Source: Alphaproteobacteria bacterium (GTDB lineage: Bacteria; Pseudomonadota; Alphaproteobacteria; Micropepsales; Micropepsaceae). Taken from it: 64,000 bases of DNA. The DNA lies in contig PLJH01000028.1 in assembly GCA_003139615.1 (NCBI GenBank), positions 78,336-142,335 of the forward strand, in the 5' to 3' direction. Shown here in pieces: positions 35,982 to 44,822 of the stretch. Numbering within the stretch: the stretch's first letter is position 1; each line of letters begins with the position of its first letter. The notes beneath the pieces are model-generated. The model saw only the letters and a list, made by a program, of their open reading frames with translations, searched no databases and was not told the DNA's origin. The translations under genes and the position numbers were made by a program.

Positions 35982-36005
35982 GTCCGTCGCCATCCGGCGG
36001 CGGAC
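35982..36005. terminator. 10-bp GC-rich hairpin between adhesin and glycosyltransferase
   Basis: GTCCGTCGCC and GGCGGCGGAC pair across a four-base loop, with one G-T pair. No T run follows on either side, so it is at best a weak or Rho-assisted bidirectional terminator between the convergent genes. Confidence 0.4.
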
Positions 36006-36027
36006 GCTGCCCGAAGCGCATCACGGT

Positions 36028-36957
36028 TTAAACTCGGGTCAATTGTGAAAAAACCTCTCGCAGCGCGTTCTCGGTTCCTGTCTCCGAGTAGGACCGCGCC
36101 GTTGCAAATCCGGCATCCCGTATCGCGGCGAATTTCGGATCGCCCCTTTCGGTGCCGACCAGGGCCTCTGCCAGAGCATCGGCTGTTTCTTCCAGAAAAT
36201 CCGGGCGGAGCCAGAGACCGTTCTGCGCGCTGGCGTAATCCTGGCCGCCGTAGCCGTGAAATCCAACCACAACGCAGCCGGAGGCCATCGCTTCCAAAGG
36301 CGTGAGCGGCGCGCATTCCAGATGACAGAGCGACAGGAACACGGTCGCGCGGCCGAGACTCTCGGCAACTTCCGATTCCTTTTTTTGTTCAATGACGTCC
36401 CATGGAACGCCGCGAAGTGCGGGATATTTCAACAGAAATATGGATTTGATGATGCGGTACTCGTTCGGCAGTTTTCGCGGGATGACGGCGATACGCGCCT
36501 GCTTGTCTCTGGGATGGAAAAGCTTGGAATCGACAAAGACGGGCACAACGTCAAACCTGCTTGGGGCGAAAACGTGTTCGAGATATCCCCGGGCGGTCCG
36601 GCCGACGGTCAGGTGCTTTGCAAAATTCAATTCGGCGAGTGAATGCTTCGAAATCGTCTCGCTGAACATATAATATTGATTTTGACACAGCAGCACTTTC
36701 GAGTATTGGGCAGGCTTTCGGGACAACTCCCCCAAAACGCCGTTCAGCACTTCCGGGAAGACAATGATATCGTCCGGCGCGGTGTGCCCGTTGAACAATC
36801 TTGCATCCGAGGCAAACCACTCATTGTGCCCCTCAGATACGCTGACCCAGGCATCGAAACCCATGCGCGCAAGCATCTCGACATGGCGATAGTGCATTTT
36901 GATCCCGCCCGAGATCTCATTTTTGGGATGCCAGGACAAATAGATGATACGGCCCAC
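36028..36957 (-). CDS. Glycosyltransferase (GT4-like, GT-B fold)
   Basis: This 309-residue protein begins MGRIIYLSWHPKNEISGGIK, an N-terminal GT-B Rossmann start with the GG donor loop. The C-terminal donor-binding region LSLCHLECAPLTPLEAMASGCVVVGFHGYGGQDYA contains the E-x7-E motif of retaining GT4 enzymes. It is short for GT4, because the middle linker is compact. It converges on the adhesin gene; glycosylation of a TPS exoprotein is a known theme (HMW1C-type), but this enzyme is not of that family, and the link is only positional. Confidence 0.8.
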   Translation of the reverse strand: MGRIIYLSWHPKNEISGGIKMHYRHVEMLARMGFDAWVSVSEGHNEWFASDARLFNGHTAPDDIIVFPEVLNGVLGELSRKPAQYSKVLLCQNQYYMFSETISKHSLAELNFAKHLTVGRTARGYLEHVFAPSRFDVVPVFVDSKLFHPRDKQARIAVIPRKLPNEYRIIKSIFLLKYPALRGVPWDVIEQKKESEVAESLGRATVFLSLCHLECAPLTPLEAMASGCVVVGFHGYGGQDYASAQNGLWLRPDFLEETADALAEALVGTERGDPKFAAIRDAGFATARSYSETGTENALREVFSQLTRV

Positions 36958-37122
36958 GATTGTCTCGCTTCCATCATTCGGCAGGGCATTCTATACCTTT
37001 GCAGCGCTTCCGTTGATTCAATAGCTTGAGTCGCGTTCAATCGATTTTTCACCTATTCTTCGCGGGCCTGAACGCCGTCTCGCTTCGCTGAATTGCGGCA
37101 GCTTGCGCACAGGAGATTTGCG

Positions 37123-38397
37123 TCAGGGCGCCATCTTAATGCGAATCGGGACTGACTTCGGGCCGCCGACGAAGTTGGTGACAGTTCGGCGGGGCGTACC
37201 GGCCAGTTCCACGGATTTGAGCCTCGGCAGCAATTCCTCGAAAAAGACCGCCATTTCCATGCGCGCCAGATGCATGCCGAGGCACATATGGGCCCCGTAG
37301 CCGAAGCCGATCTGGCGGTTCGACTGCCGGTCGACGCGAAATGCGAACGGGTCTTCGAATATGGTTTCATCGCGATTGCCGGACGGAAAACACAACACAA
37401 CCCAATCGCCTTTCTTCACCGTTTGGCCGCGCACTTCGTGATCCGACGCCGCAATGCGCACGAATTGGTGGATGGGGGTCGTCCAGCGCACGGCTTCCTC
37501 GACGAGCCGCGGAATTAGCGAACGATCCGCTTGAACAAGCGCAAGCTGTTCCGGATTCTCGGCCAGCGCCCAGATTGCGCCCGCCAGTGAAGACGACGTC
37601 GTATCGTGCCCGGCGAACGCGACCGTGATGTAATAGCCCATCGCATCGATGTCGCTGATCGGTGTGCCGTCAATTTCGGCATTGGCGATCACAGTTGCCA
37701 GATCGTCCTTCGGTTCGCGCCGCCTTTGCTCCGAAACCTTGCGGAAATAGGTATTCGCATCCGCAACCACTTTCGAGATCGACGCCTGGACTTCGACAGG
37801 GGACATGGCCGCCTTGGCGCGGTTCATCTCCGCGTCTTCGCTGCCGAAATATTCCTGGGTGAGCCGAAGCATAAACGGCTCGTCCTCGTCGGGAACGCCG
37901 AGGATCGACATGATGACCATCAGCGGATAGTGCACCGCAATCTCGCTGACAAAATCGCATTCGCCGCCTGTCGCGGCGAGCTTGTCCACGTACTGCTTCG
38001 CCAGCTTCCGCAGCCTTTCTTCGATCTGCTTCAAATTCTTGGGCTGAAACCAGGCTTGCGTCAGCAGCCGGTATTTCCGGTGATCGGGCTCGTTCATCGC
38101 GACGACGCTGCGAAACTGCGTGCCGGCGCCGGATTCCTGCATGAATTTGAGCGCCTCGTTTGTTTGCAGCCCGCCCAATCCGCTGAGGAATACGTCGTTC
38201 CGGCGCGCCACGGTCTGGATGTTGTCATAGCGCGAGGCGACCCAGAACGGCCGGTATTCCGGCAGGCTCGCGCGCGCGAACGGAAAATCCCGCCGCACCG
38301 TCGTCAGCGTGCGATGGAGGTCGTCCCATTCTGCATAGGAGCGAGGATCGGCGATTTGGCGCGCGATGTCATCCGGCAGTGCTGCCTGTTCGGTCAT
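37123..38397 (-). CDS. Cytochrome P450
   Basis: This 424-residue soluble bacterial P450 has the haem-thiolate motif FGYGAHMCLGMHLARME (Cys372). The I-helix oxygen-activation motif is AFAGHDTTSSSLAG, and the K-helix region is RLVEEAVRW with the ExxR pattern replaced by EEAVR. There is no membrane anchor. It would need a ferredoxin and reductase, and none is encoded nearby. It is divergent from the acyl-CoA dehydrogenase operon across a 96-base region holding a GntR-type operator, so it probably belongs to the same catabolic regulon and hydroxylates the substrate or its side chain. The ATG at 38397 has GGAG upstream. Confidence 0.93.
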   Translation of the reverse strand: MTEQAALPDDIARQIADPRSYAEWDDLHRTLTTVRRDFPFARASLPEYRPFWVASRYDNIQTVARRNDVFLSGLGGLQTNEALKFMQESGAGTQFRSVVAMNEPDHRKYRLLTQAWFQPKNLKQIEERLRKLAKQYVDKLAATGGECDFVSEIAVHYPLMVIMSILGVPDEDEPFMLRLTQEYFGSEDAEMNRAKAAMSPVEVQASISKVVADANTYFRKVSEQRRREPKDDLATVIANAEIDGTPISDIDAMGYYITVAFAGHDTTSSSLAGAIWALAENPEQLALVQADRSLIPRLVEEAVRWTTPIHQFVRIAASDHEVRGQTVKKGDWVVLCFPSGNRDETIFEDPFAFRVDRQSNRQIGFGYGAHMCLGMHLARMEMAVFFEELLPRLKSVELAGTPRRTVTNFVGGPKSVPIRIKMAP

Positions 38398-38438
38398 GCG
38401 ATCTCCTCAATGGCTGCCGCAGGCTTCGTGCGTTCTTC

Positions 38439-38466
38439 TTGACAGCTTGCCGACATCGCCCATAGT
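38439..38466 (+). promoter_or_regulatory. Sigma70-like promoter for the acyl-CoA dehydrogenase operon
   Basis: A perfect -35 TTGACA (38439-38444) is followed after 16 bases by CATAGT (38461-38466). The predicted start near 38473 lies just upstream of the operator at 38480-38496, a layout that fits repression. Confidence 0.6.
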
Positions 38467-38479
38467 TGGGGCAATGGAT

Positions 38480-38496
38480 CAAAGGTTAGACCAATG
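38480..38496. promoter_or_regulatory. FadR/FCD-type GntR operator, copy 1
   Basis: CAAAGGTTAGACCAATG contains AGGT-TAG-ACCA, one base from the FadR-family core TGGT-N3-ACCA. It overlaps both the AAAGG ribosome site and the ATG (38494) of the downstream gene. A bound regulator could therefore block the early transcript region, and the site sits in the P450/acyl-CoA dehydrogenase divergent region. The same core with the same TAG centre recurs at 42912. Confidence 0.65.
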
Positions 38497-39690
38497 GATT
38501 TTCGATTGCCAGCCGAAAACGATCCGCGCCGCGCCGTCGTGCGAAAGTGGCTCTCCGAGCATCCCAAACCGAGCGGACGGCAACTGGCCGAAGCGGGATA
38601 CACGGTGCCGCACTGGCCGAAGCCCTGGGGTGTTGCCGCCGAGCCGGAACTGCAATTCATCATCGACGAGGAGATGGGCCGTGCCGGCGTGATGCCGCCC
38701 AACCTGATCAACCCTGTGGCCGTCAACAATTGTGCGCAGACGCTTCTTTCCCACGGCACGGATGCGCAACACGAGCGCTTTCTGATGCCCGCGCTCGCCT
38801 GCGAAGAAATCTGGTGCATGCTGTTCAGCGAACCTGCGGGCGGTTCGGATCTCGCCGCGTTGCGCACGACGGCCAGGCGCGATGGCGACCACTACGTCGT
38901 GAAAGGCCAGAAAACCTGGACCTCGCTCGCACACAAGGCGCAGATCGGCGTGCTGATCGCGCGCACCGACACGGCTGCGCCGAAGCATGCAGGCCTCTCT
39001 GCGTTTCTGATGGACATGAAAAGCCCCGGCGTCACGGTGAGGCCCATCATCGATCTCTCCGGATGCAAGAACGAATACAACGAAGTTTTCCTTGATGACG
39101 TGCGCGTTCCGGCGGACCGGCTCCTGGGCAAGGAGGGCGAAGGCTGGCGGATTGCGACCAGCCAACTGCAGACCGAGCGTGTGGCGCTGTCCAAGCCGGG
39201 CGCGATCTGGGGAGCGGGGCCTTCGGCGCGAGACCTCGTCAATGGATTGGCTGTATCGGGACATTTGTCCGATCCCGTCGTGCGGGATGAAGCCGCCAAG
39301 ATATTCATCGAAGGCGAGTTGCTGCGCCTTTTGGCCTATCGCGCGCTCAGCGACCGCATGAATGCCAAACCATCGGGTCCCGAAGGCGCCATCCGAAAAA
39401 TGCTCGCGGCGCCGCACGGGCAGCACATCGTCGAAATGGCGAAGAAGGTGCAGGGGCCGCGCGGCATGATTGCAGGCGAGCAGCCCTTTCCCTCGCAGGT
39501 CGGAAGCGGCAAGGGCATGTTCGCGGATTGGGATTATGCGTTCTGGTTCAGCCCAGCCGTCACGCTTGGTGTCGGCACGCAGGAAATCCTCAAGAACATC
39601 GTCGCCGAACGAACGCTTGGGCTGCCGCGCGAAAACGATCCCACGGCGAAACTTCCCTGGACGGAAATCAACCGCGCGAAAAGCGCCTGA
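38494..39690 (+). CDS. Acyl-CoA dehydrogenase family protein (large subunit type)
   Basis: This 398-residue flavoprotein of the acyl-CoA dehydrogenase fold has the FAD/substrate signatures WCMLFSEPAGGSDLAALRTTA and GQKTWTSLAHKAQIGVLIAR. The latter part carries the helical domain (EILKNIVAERTLGLPRE), where the catalytic base normally lies. The N terminus (DPRRAVVRKWLSEHPKPSG) resembles the FadE-type subunits that pair with a second dehydrogenase in steroid and terpenoid side-chain degradation. It is followed 10 bases later by a second, diverged acyl-CoA dehydrogenase, so an alpha2beta2 heteromer is likely. Expression is probably controlled from the operator overlapping its start. Confidence 0.9.
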   Translation: MDFRLPAENDPRRAVVRKWLSEHPKPSGRQLAEAGYTVPHWPKPWGVAAEPELQFIIDEEMGRAGVMPPNLINPVAVNNCAQTLLSHGTDAQHERFLMPALACEEIWCMLFSEPAGGSDLAALRTTARRDGDHYVVKGQKTWTSLAHKAQIGVLIARTDTAAPKHAGLSAFLMDMKSPGVTVRPIIDLSGCKNEYNEVFLDDVRVPADRLLGKEGEGWRIATSQLQTERVALSKPGAIWGAGPSARDLVNGLAVSGHLSDPVVRDEAAKIFIEGELLRLLAYRALSDRMNAKPSGPEGAIRKMLAAPHGQHIVEMAKKVQGPRGMIAGEQPFPSQVGSGKGMFADWDYAFWFSPAVTLGVGTQEILKNIVAERTLGLPRENDPTAKLPWTEINRAKSA

Positions 39691-39700
39691 GGGAGCGAAG

Positions 39701-40822
39701 ATGAACTTCTTGCTGGACGAGGACCATCTTGCATTGAAGCAATCTGCTGCCGTGTTTCTCGACAAGGAGATTGTGCTCGATGCCCTGCTGAAGCCTGGCG
39801 CCAGTGTTGATCAGGCGAACTATCGCGGGAACTGGGAAAAGATTGCGGCCATGGGCTGGACGGGGATCACGGTGCCCGAATCCTATGGCGGCCTCGGGTT
39901 ATCTTGCGTCGATGTTGCGATGGTGTTGGGGGAGATGGGACGCACGCTCGCGCCCAGCCCGTTCCTCGGCAATCTGATCGGAACCTGGGCGCTGCTCCGG
40001 CTCGGAACCGAAGAACAAAAACAACGCATTCTTCCGGCCGTCGCTGCCGGAACCGCGAGACTGGCGCTGGCTGTTGGCGATGCCGCCGGCGACGTCGCGG
40101 ATCATTCGCGAGAGCTCGGCGCGGAACGGAGCGCGCAGGGTTTCCTGCTCAAAGGCGCACGCGCCTTCGCGATCGATGCCGCCGGTGCGGATTGGCTGAT
40201 CGTGGACGCTCACAACGCCGAGACGGGCCGTCGCGGATTCTTCCTGGTCGATACGAAAAGCGACGACCTCACCGTTGACATCATGAACTGGCGAGACCTG
40301 ACGCGGCAGGTTTGCGACGTGCGGCTGAACGGCTGTGTCGGCGAAGAGCTGGCGCCCCTCACGCCTGCGGATTGGGCCTGGGTGCGGGACCGAATCCTCT
40401 TTGCGCTTGCCGCCGAATGCGCGGCCGGAACGCAGCAAATACTATCCATGACGGCGGAGTATGCCAAAGAGCGTGTCGCATTCGGCAAGCCCATCGGATC
40501 ATACCAGGCGATCAAACATTCGCTGGCCGACATGCTGGGACAGGCGGAATGCGCGAATGTCGCCGTTCTCTATGCCGCCTGGGCCTTGTCGGAAGAGGCG
40601 CCGCAAGCCTCGCTGGCGGCCGCGATGGCAAAAGCGTTTGCAGCAGACGCCTATGTCGACTGCACGCATCGCAGCATCCAGATTTTCGGCGCGATCGGCT
40701 TCACCTGGGAGATGAAGAACCATCTCTATCTGAAGCGGGCCCATGCCAATGCGGAGCTGTTCGGCAATTCCCGCGCGCATCGCTCGCGGGTGATAGATCT
40801 CGCGCAACAGGCGGCTGCGTGA
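39701..40822 (+). CDS. Acyl-CoA dehydrogenase family protein (second subunit)
   Basis: This 373-residue partner of the preceding protein starts MNFLLDEDHLALKQSAAVFL. It has GWTGITVPESYGGLGLSCVDVAMV in the N-terminal helical domain and YAKERVAFGKPIGSYQAIKHSLADM plus IQIFGAIGFTWEMKNHLYLKRA in the C-terminal domain. The middle beta domain is diverged, a feature of non-flavin-dominant subunits in heteromeric dehydrogenases. GGGAG precedes the ATG at 39701. Its TGA overlaps the GTG start of the CoA-transferase gene. The acyl substrate is unknown. Confidence 0.9.
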   Translation: MNFLLDEDHLALKQSAAVFLDKEIVLDALLKPGASVDQANYRGNWEKIAAMGWTGITVPESYGGLGLSCVDVAMVLGEMGRTLAPSPFLGNLIGTWALLRLGTEEQKQRILPAVAAGTARLALAVGDAAGDVADHSRELGAERSAQGFLLKGARAFAIDAAGADWLIVDAHNAETGRRGFFLVDTKSDDLTVDIMNWRDLTRQVCDVRLNGCVGEELAPLTPADWAWVRDRILFALAAECAAGTQQILSMTAEYAKERVAFGKPIGSYQAIKHSLADMLGQAECANVAVLYAAWALSEEAPQASLAAAMAKAFAADAYVDCTHRSIQIFGAIGFTWEMKNHLYLKRAHANAELFGNSRAHRSRVIDLAQQAAA

Positions 40823-42003
40823 ACGCTGCCCTGCCGAATTTGCGACCGCTCGACGGCATCCGTGTCGTGGATTTTACGTCGCTGGTCGCGGGTCCCTGGT
40901 GCACGCGATTGATGGCGGATTGCGGCGCGGAGGTGATCAAGGTCGAAGCAGTGGGCGACGGCGACATTCTGCGCCACGCCCCACCTCTCGCAGACGGCAT
41001 GAGTCGTGTTTTCGCGCAGTTCAATTGCGGCAAGAAGTCGATTTCGCTCGATTTGAAATCGCCGTCCGGCCTGGCGCTCGCCCGCCGGCTGGTCGAGAAG
41101 GCCGACGTCGTCATCGAGAATTATCGTCCCGGTGTGATGGCGCGGCTGGGACTCGACTATGCGAGCGTCGTGGCCGCCAACACGACCCTGATCTATTGCT
41201 CGATCTCCGGCTTCGGACAGAGCGGACCGCGCGCCAAGCAGGCCGCCTACGCACCTGTCGTTCACGCGCTCAGCGGTTTCGACCATGTCTTCATGCAAGG
41301 TCAGGGCGGTGCGGGAGCACCGCCTGTGAGCGGGATCATGATCGCCGACGTGGCGGCGGCCGTTTATGCATTTGGTGCGATCCAGACCTCGCTCGTTCAC
41401 CGCGAACGGCACGGTATCGGCAGCTATATCGATGCGACCCTGATCGAATCGATGATGAGCCTGATCGGCATTCAATTCCAGGAAACGCAGTCGGACGAAG
41501 CGGTTGCGTCGCGGCGCTTTGCGCCGGTCCGCGTGCGTGACGGCCACGTGATCATTCCGCTGGTCTCGGTTCCCAATTATCTCGCGCTGTTCGAGCTCAT
41601 CGGTCGCCCCGAATGGAAAGACGAATTCGGGAGCCTGAAGGGCGTCGCCCGCAACCGACATACGATCGAGGCCGAGCTCGCGCGCTGGGCCACGGACAAG
41701 ACGGCCGACGATGTCGAGCGCGCAACGGTCGCGGCGGGCCTGCCTTTCGCGCGCTATCTTGCGCCCGCCGATATGCTCGAAGACGAGCATCTTCGGCAGC
41801 GCGGCAGCTTTGCGCCACTCACAGATGCCGATGGCGACTTCGTCGTGCTCAATCCGCCGTTCCAGTTCTCGGCGACGTCTTGCGTGGCGAATCCGCGCGT
41901 GGCCCGCGCCGGAGAAGATACCGCCGATGTCCTGGTTGGCATCCTCGGCGTAGGCGAGGCCGAAATCATGCAGATGCGGCAGGACGGCGCGTTCGGCTCA
42001 TGA
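40819..42003 (+). CDS. Class III (CaiB/BaiF) CoA-transferase
   Basis: This 394-residue protein begins with a GTG overlapping the previous stop. Family signatures are LDGIRVVDFTSLVAGPWCTRLMADCGAEVIKVE, NCGKKSISLDLKSPSG, ADVVIENYRPGVMARLGLDY and YCSISGFGQSGPRA. These enzymes move CoA between acids, so this one can activate the pathway acid at the expense of another acyl-CoA, which would explain the absence of an acyl-CoA ligase in the cluster. The exact donor and acceptor are unknown. It completes the first operon before the regulator gene. Confidence 0.93.
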   Translation: MNAALPNLRPLDGIRVVDFTSLVAGPWCTRLMADCGAEVIKVEAVGDGDILRHAPPLADGMSRVFAQFNCGKKSISLDLKSPSGLALARRLVEKADVVIENYRPGVMARLGLDYASVVAANTTLIYCSISGFGQSGPRAKQAAYAPVVHALSGFDHVFMQGQGGAGAPPVSGIMIADVAAAVYAFGAIQTSLVHRERHGIGSYIDATLIESMMSLIGIQFQETQSDEAVASRRFAPVRVRDGHVIIPLVSVPNYLALFELIGRPEWKDEFGSLKGVARNRHTIEAELARWATDKTADDVERATVAAGLPFARYLAPADMLEDEHLRQRGSFAPLTDADGDFVVLNPPFQFSATSCVANPRVARAGEDTADVLVGILGVGEAEIMQMRQDGAFGS

Positions 42004-42043
42004 TGGTTTTGGAAATGCGGGCTTCGTCTATAGTGCGGGACTC

Positions 42044-42898
42044 ATGAACCGCCAACAGCCCCACGCCTTTGCCGCCGTCAAGACCTCTCGCCTGTTCGAG
42101 GAGATCTGCGACCGCATTCGCGAAAGCATTGCTGCGGGCTCGCTGAAACCGGGAGACAAGCTTCCGGCTGAGCGCGAATTGTCCATTCAGTTCGGCGTCA
42201 GCCGCACGGTCCTGCGCGAAGCGTTGCGCAGCCTCGAGATCGCGGGCCTCGTGCGCCTCTACAAAGGCGCCAAGGGCGGGGCAGTCATTCTCGACGGCGG
42301 CTCTGCGCTCACGCGGGCCTTCAAGGATATGATCACGCTCGGTCGCGTGACGATCGAAGATCTCACCGAAGCGCGCATCCTGATCGAGGAAGTGATTGTC
42401 GGACTTGCGTGCGAGCGGGCGACGCCGGCGGATTTCAAAGCCATCGCGGCAGATGTCGCACGAGTCGAGGAGCTGACGAAGTCCGGCCTGATCGGCCAGA
42501 AGATCGAAGACAACGTCGCCTTTTACGAACTGCTGGCCCAGGCGACGCACAACCAGACGCTGGTTCTGATCAGCCAATCGCTGTCGCGCATCGTCTATCA
42601 TATCGTGCTGTTAATCGGGCCCGGCCCGCTGAACGATTTGGCCCAGGTCCGCAAACGGTTCCTCGATCATTTCTTGAAGCGCGACGCCAAGGGCGCTTCG
42701 CGCGTTCTACGCGAACATTTTATGCGGCTGCAGGCGCATCTGGTCCGGCATCAGAAGAGCCCGTCCAATCGGCTTCAACTCGCCTCGTCCGAACTGAACG
42801 AGGCGGCGCAGCCGGCGTCTCCCGGCCGGCCACGGGTGCGGCAGCAGCAAAGAATTGCGCGCCTGGGCGGCCGGAGCCGGCCCGCCGGGGGCGCCTGA
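42044..42898 (+). CDS. GntR-family regulator, FadR/FCD subfamily
   Basis: This 284-residue repressor-type protein has an N-terminal winged helix (about residues 15-85: LFEEICDRIRESIAAGSLKP, LPAERELSIQFGVSRTVLRE, LRSLEIAGLVRLYKGAKGG) and an all-helical FCD ligand domain (EARILIEEVIVGLACERATP to DHFLKRDAKGASRVLREHF). The C-terminal 45 residues are basic and low-complexity. Two copies of a TGGT-TAG-ACCA-type operator flank the regulon, matching the half-sites bound by FadR-like proteins. A TATAGT at 42029 about 10 bases before the ATG could give a leaderless transcript. The ligand is presumably a pathway acid or acyl-CoA. Confidence 0.92.
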   Translation: MNRQQPHAFAAVKTSRLFEEICDRIRESIAAGSLKPGDKLPAERELSIQFGVSRTVLREALRSLEIAGLVRLYKGAKGGAVILDGGSALTRAFKDMITLGRVTIEDLTEARILIEEVIVGLACERATPADFKAIAADVARVEELTKSGLIGQKIEDNVAFYELLAQATHNQTLVLISQSLSRIVYHIVLLIGPGPLNDLAQVRKRFLDHFLKRDAKGASRVLREHFMRLQAHLVRHQKSPSNRLQLASSELNEAAQPASPGRPRVRQQQRIARLGGRSRPAGGA

Positions 42899-42911
42899 TT
42901 TCACAATTGAC

Positions 42912-42928
42912 CAATGGTTAGACCATTG
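42912..42928. promoter_or_regulatory. FadR/FCD-type GntR operator, copy 2 (perfect palindrome)
   Basis: CAATGGT-TAG-ACCATTG is a perfect 7-bp inverted repeat around TAG, lying 74 bases before the Rieske alpha-subunit ATG and just after the regulator gene. It shares the TAG-centred GGT/ACC core with the site at 38480. Confidence 0.75.
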
Positions 42929-43001
42929 TTGCGTCGGTCTTGGTTTCGTGCGAGTTTTTGCGGGCCGATGCACACGCCGCCGGCAGGCCAGGGAGGCCGC
43001 T

Positions 43002-44300
43002 ATGGGATACGAGACGCCGAGATCGAACGCGGGCACGCCGTGGGTTCGCGAGGATCGCGACAATCATCGTTTCAAGGTGGCGCGGCGGGCCTTCATCGAC
43101 AAAGACGTGCTCGAACTGGAGCGCCGTGCGATCTTCGACTGCTGCTGGATTTATGTCGGCCATGAATCGGAAATCCCGAATGCGAATGATTTCCTCACCC
43201 GCAGCGTGGCCGGGCGCGATATCGTGTTCAATCGCGACCGGGCCGGGAACGTTCATGCCTTCTTCAACATCTGTCCGCATCGGGGCGCAACGGTCGTGCG
43301 CGAAAGGCGCGGCAATGCGCTGGGCTTTCAATGTTTTTATCATGGCTGGGCGTTCAGCAACACGGGAACGTTTGCAACCCGCATCGCCAACGGCAATTAC
43401 CCGGACGATTTCGGCAAGGACAAATGCACGGACCTGACCGCCGTCCCGAGGCTGGAGAATTATCGCGGCCTCTATTTCCTGAATCTGGATCGCGATGCAA
43501 TTTCGCTGGCCGATTATCTCGCCGATGCCAAGAGATACATCGACGTCGTGATGGACCAGACCGAAGCGAGCATGGAAATCGTCGGCGGCACCCAGGAATA
43601 CAGTATTCGTGCGAACTGGAAGCTCCTGGTGGAAAACAGCTTCGACGGCTATCACGCGGCGACCACGCACTCGACCTATTTCGATTACCTCACCAGTACC
43701 GTCGGCAGCATGACCCAGCCGTTTGGAAACGGGACCAACCAGAGCCGCGCCGTCGACCTCGGCAACGGTCACGCTCTTGTCGAATATCCCGCGCCCTGGG
43801 GCCGGCCGATCGCGCAGTGGATTCCGGCCTGGGGCGACGCCGTCAAGGCCGAGCTGGATTCGAAATTCGCGCGCCTGGCGAAACTCTACGGCGAGGATCG
43901 CGCGCACCAGATCGCGCATCTCAACCGCAACATCGTGATCTTTCCTAATCTGGTGATCAACGACATCATGGCGCTGACGGTTCGAACCTTCTATCCGGAC
44001 GAGCCGGGTTTCATGACCGTCAACGCATGGGCAATGGCGCCGAAGGACGAGTCGGCGGACTTGCGCAAATGGCGACTCTACAATTTTCTCGAGTTCCTTG
44101 GTCCGGGAGGTTTTGCAACGCCTGACGATGTCGAGGCGCTCGAATCCTGTCAGCGCTCCTATCGCAATCACGAGCAGGCCGGCTGGAACGATATTTCCAA
44201 AGGGATGATGAAAGCCGCGCCCGCGACAGATGACGAGGAACAGATGCGGTGTTTCTGGCGGGGCTGGAATCGACGGATGTCGCAGGCCGTTACGTCATGA
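43002..44300 (+). CDS. Rieske ring-hydroxylating dioxygenase, alpha subunit
   Basis: This 432-residue catalytic subunit binds a Rieske [2Fe-2S] cluster through Cys91-x-His93 (NICPHRGA) and Cys111-x2-His114 (FQCFYHGWAF). The mononuclear iron site is FDGYHAATTH, with bridging Asp215, His218 and His223. It resembles p-cumate/biphenyl-type dioxygenases, which make cis-dihydrodiols from aromatic substrates. AGGGAGG precedes the ATG at 43002; the frame upstream is open but runs back over the regulator end and operator. Its stop overlaps the beta-subunit start (ATGA). Ferredoxin and reductase components are not encoded in the window's cluster. Confidence 0.93.
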   Translation: MGYETPRSNAGTPWVREDRDNHRFKVARRAFIDKDVLELERRAIFDCCWIYVGHESEIPNANDFLTRSVAGRDIVFNRDRAGNVHAFFNICPHRGATVVRERRGNALGFQCFYHGWAFSNTGTFATRIANGNYPDDFGKDKCTDLTAVPRLENYRGLYFLNLDRDAISLADYLADAKRYIDVVMDQTEASMEIVGGTQEYSIRANWKLLVENSFDGYHAATTHSTYFDYLTSTVGSMTQPFGNGTNQSRAVDLGNGHALVEYPAPWGRPIAQWIPAWGDAVKAELDSKFARLAKLYGEDRAHQIAHLNRNIVIFPNLVINDIMALTVRTFYPDEPGFMTVNAWAMAPKDESADLRKWRLYNFLEFLGPGGFATPDDVEALESCQRSYRNHEQAGWNDISKGMMKAAPATDDEEQMRCFWRGWNRRMSQAVTS

Positions 44301-44806
44301 GTGCGGCTCTGCGGCAGTCAAGCATTGCTCTTCCGCGCGCCGATTGCGAGGATTTCCTCTACGAAGAAGCGGCCATGCTCGACGAATGGCGGCTTGACGG
44401 CTGGATCGCGTTGTTTGCCAAGGGTGCTATCTATGAAGTGCCGGCGGCCGGCGCGGCTGACGACGTGAACCCGGCGAGCGCGCTGTTCTATATCGCGGAT
44501 GACTACCACCGGCTTTGCCAGCGGGTGGAGCGGCTCAAAAAAGATGCCGCGCATTCGGAATTTCCGCGCTCGGACGGACTGCGTCTCATCAGCAATGTGC
44601 GCATTCTTGGAAACGCCAAGACCGGAACGTCGGTAGGTTGTGCCTTCGTGACCTACCGTTCCAAGAACGATGTCACCGACATCTATTTCGGCCATCATCG
44701 CTACGTTCTGCAGCCGTCCGACGGCGCCATCAGGATCGTTTCCAAGCGGACATTGCTGGACATGAGCAGCCTGCGTCCGCAGGGCCGCGTCAGCATCATT
44801 CTCTAG
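44297..44806 (+). CDS. Ring-hydroxylating dioxygenase, beta subunit
   Basis: This 169-residue small subunit of the SnoaL-like/NTF2 fold is typical of aromatic dioxygenase beta chains. It has DCEDFLYEEAAMLDEWRLDGWIALFA at the N terminus, the LRLISNVRILG strand, and a C-terminal KRTLLDMSSLRPQGRVSIIL. The ATG overlaps the alpha-subunit stop by the ATGA arrangement. It has a structural role in the alpha3beta3 enzyme. Confidence 0.92.
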   Translation: MSAALRQSSIALPRADCEDFLYEEAAMLDEWRLDGWIALFAKGAIYEVPAAGAADDVNPASALFYIADDYHRLCQRVERLKKDAAHSEFPRSDGLRLISNVRILGNAKTGTSVGCAFVTYRSKNDVTDIYFGHHRYVLQPSDGAIRIVSKRTLLDMSSLRPQGRVSIIL

Positions 44807-44822
44807 CGCAGAGGAGTTTCCC

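Noticed and set aside
28374..35993. Many minus-strand open frames rich in Val/Pro/Ala/Ser with 489-bp periodicity
   Set aside because: They are antisense shadows of the adhesin repeats; their regular spacing only mirrors the repeat period.
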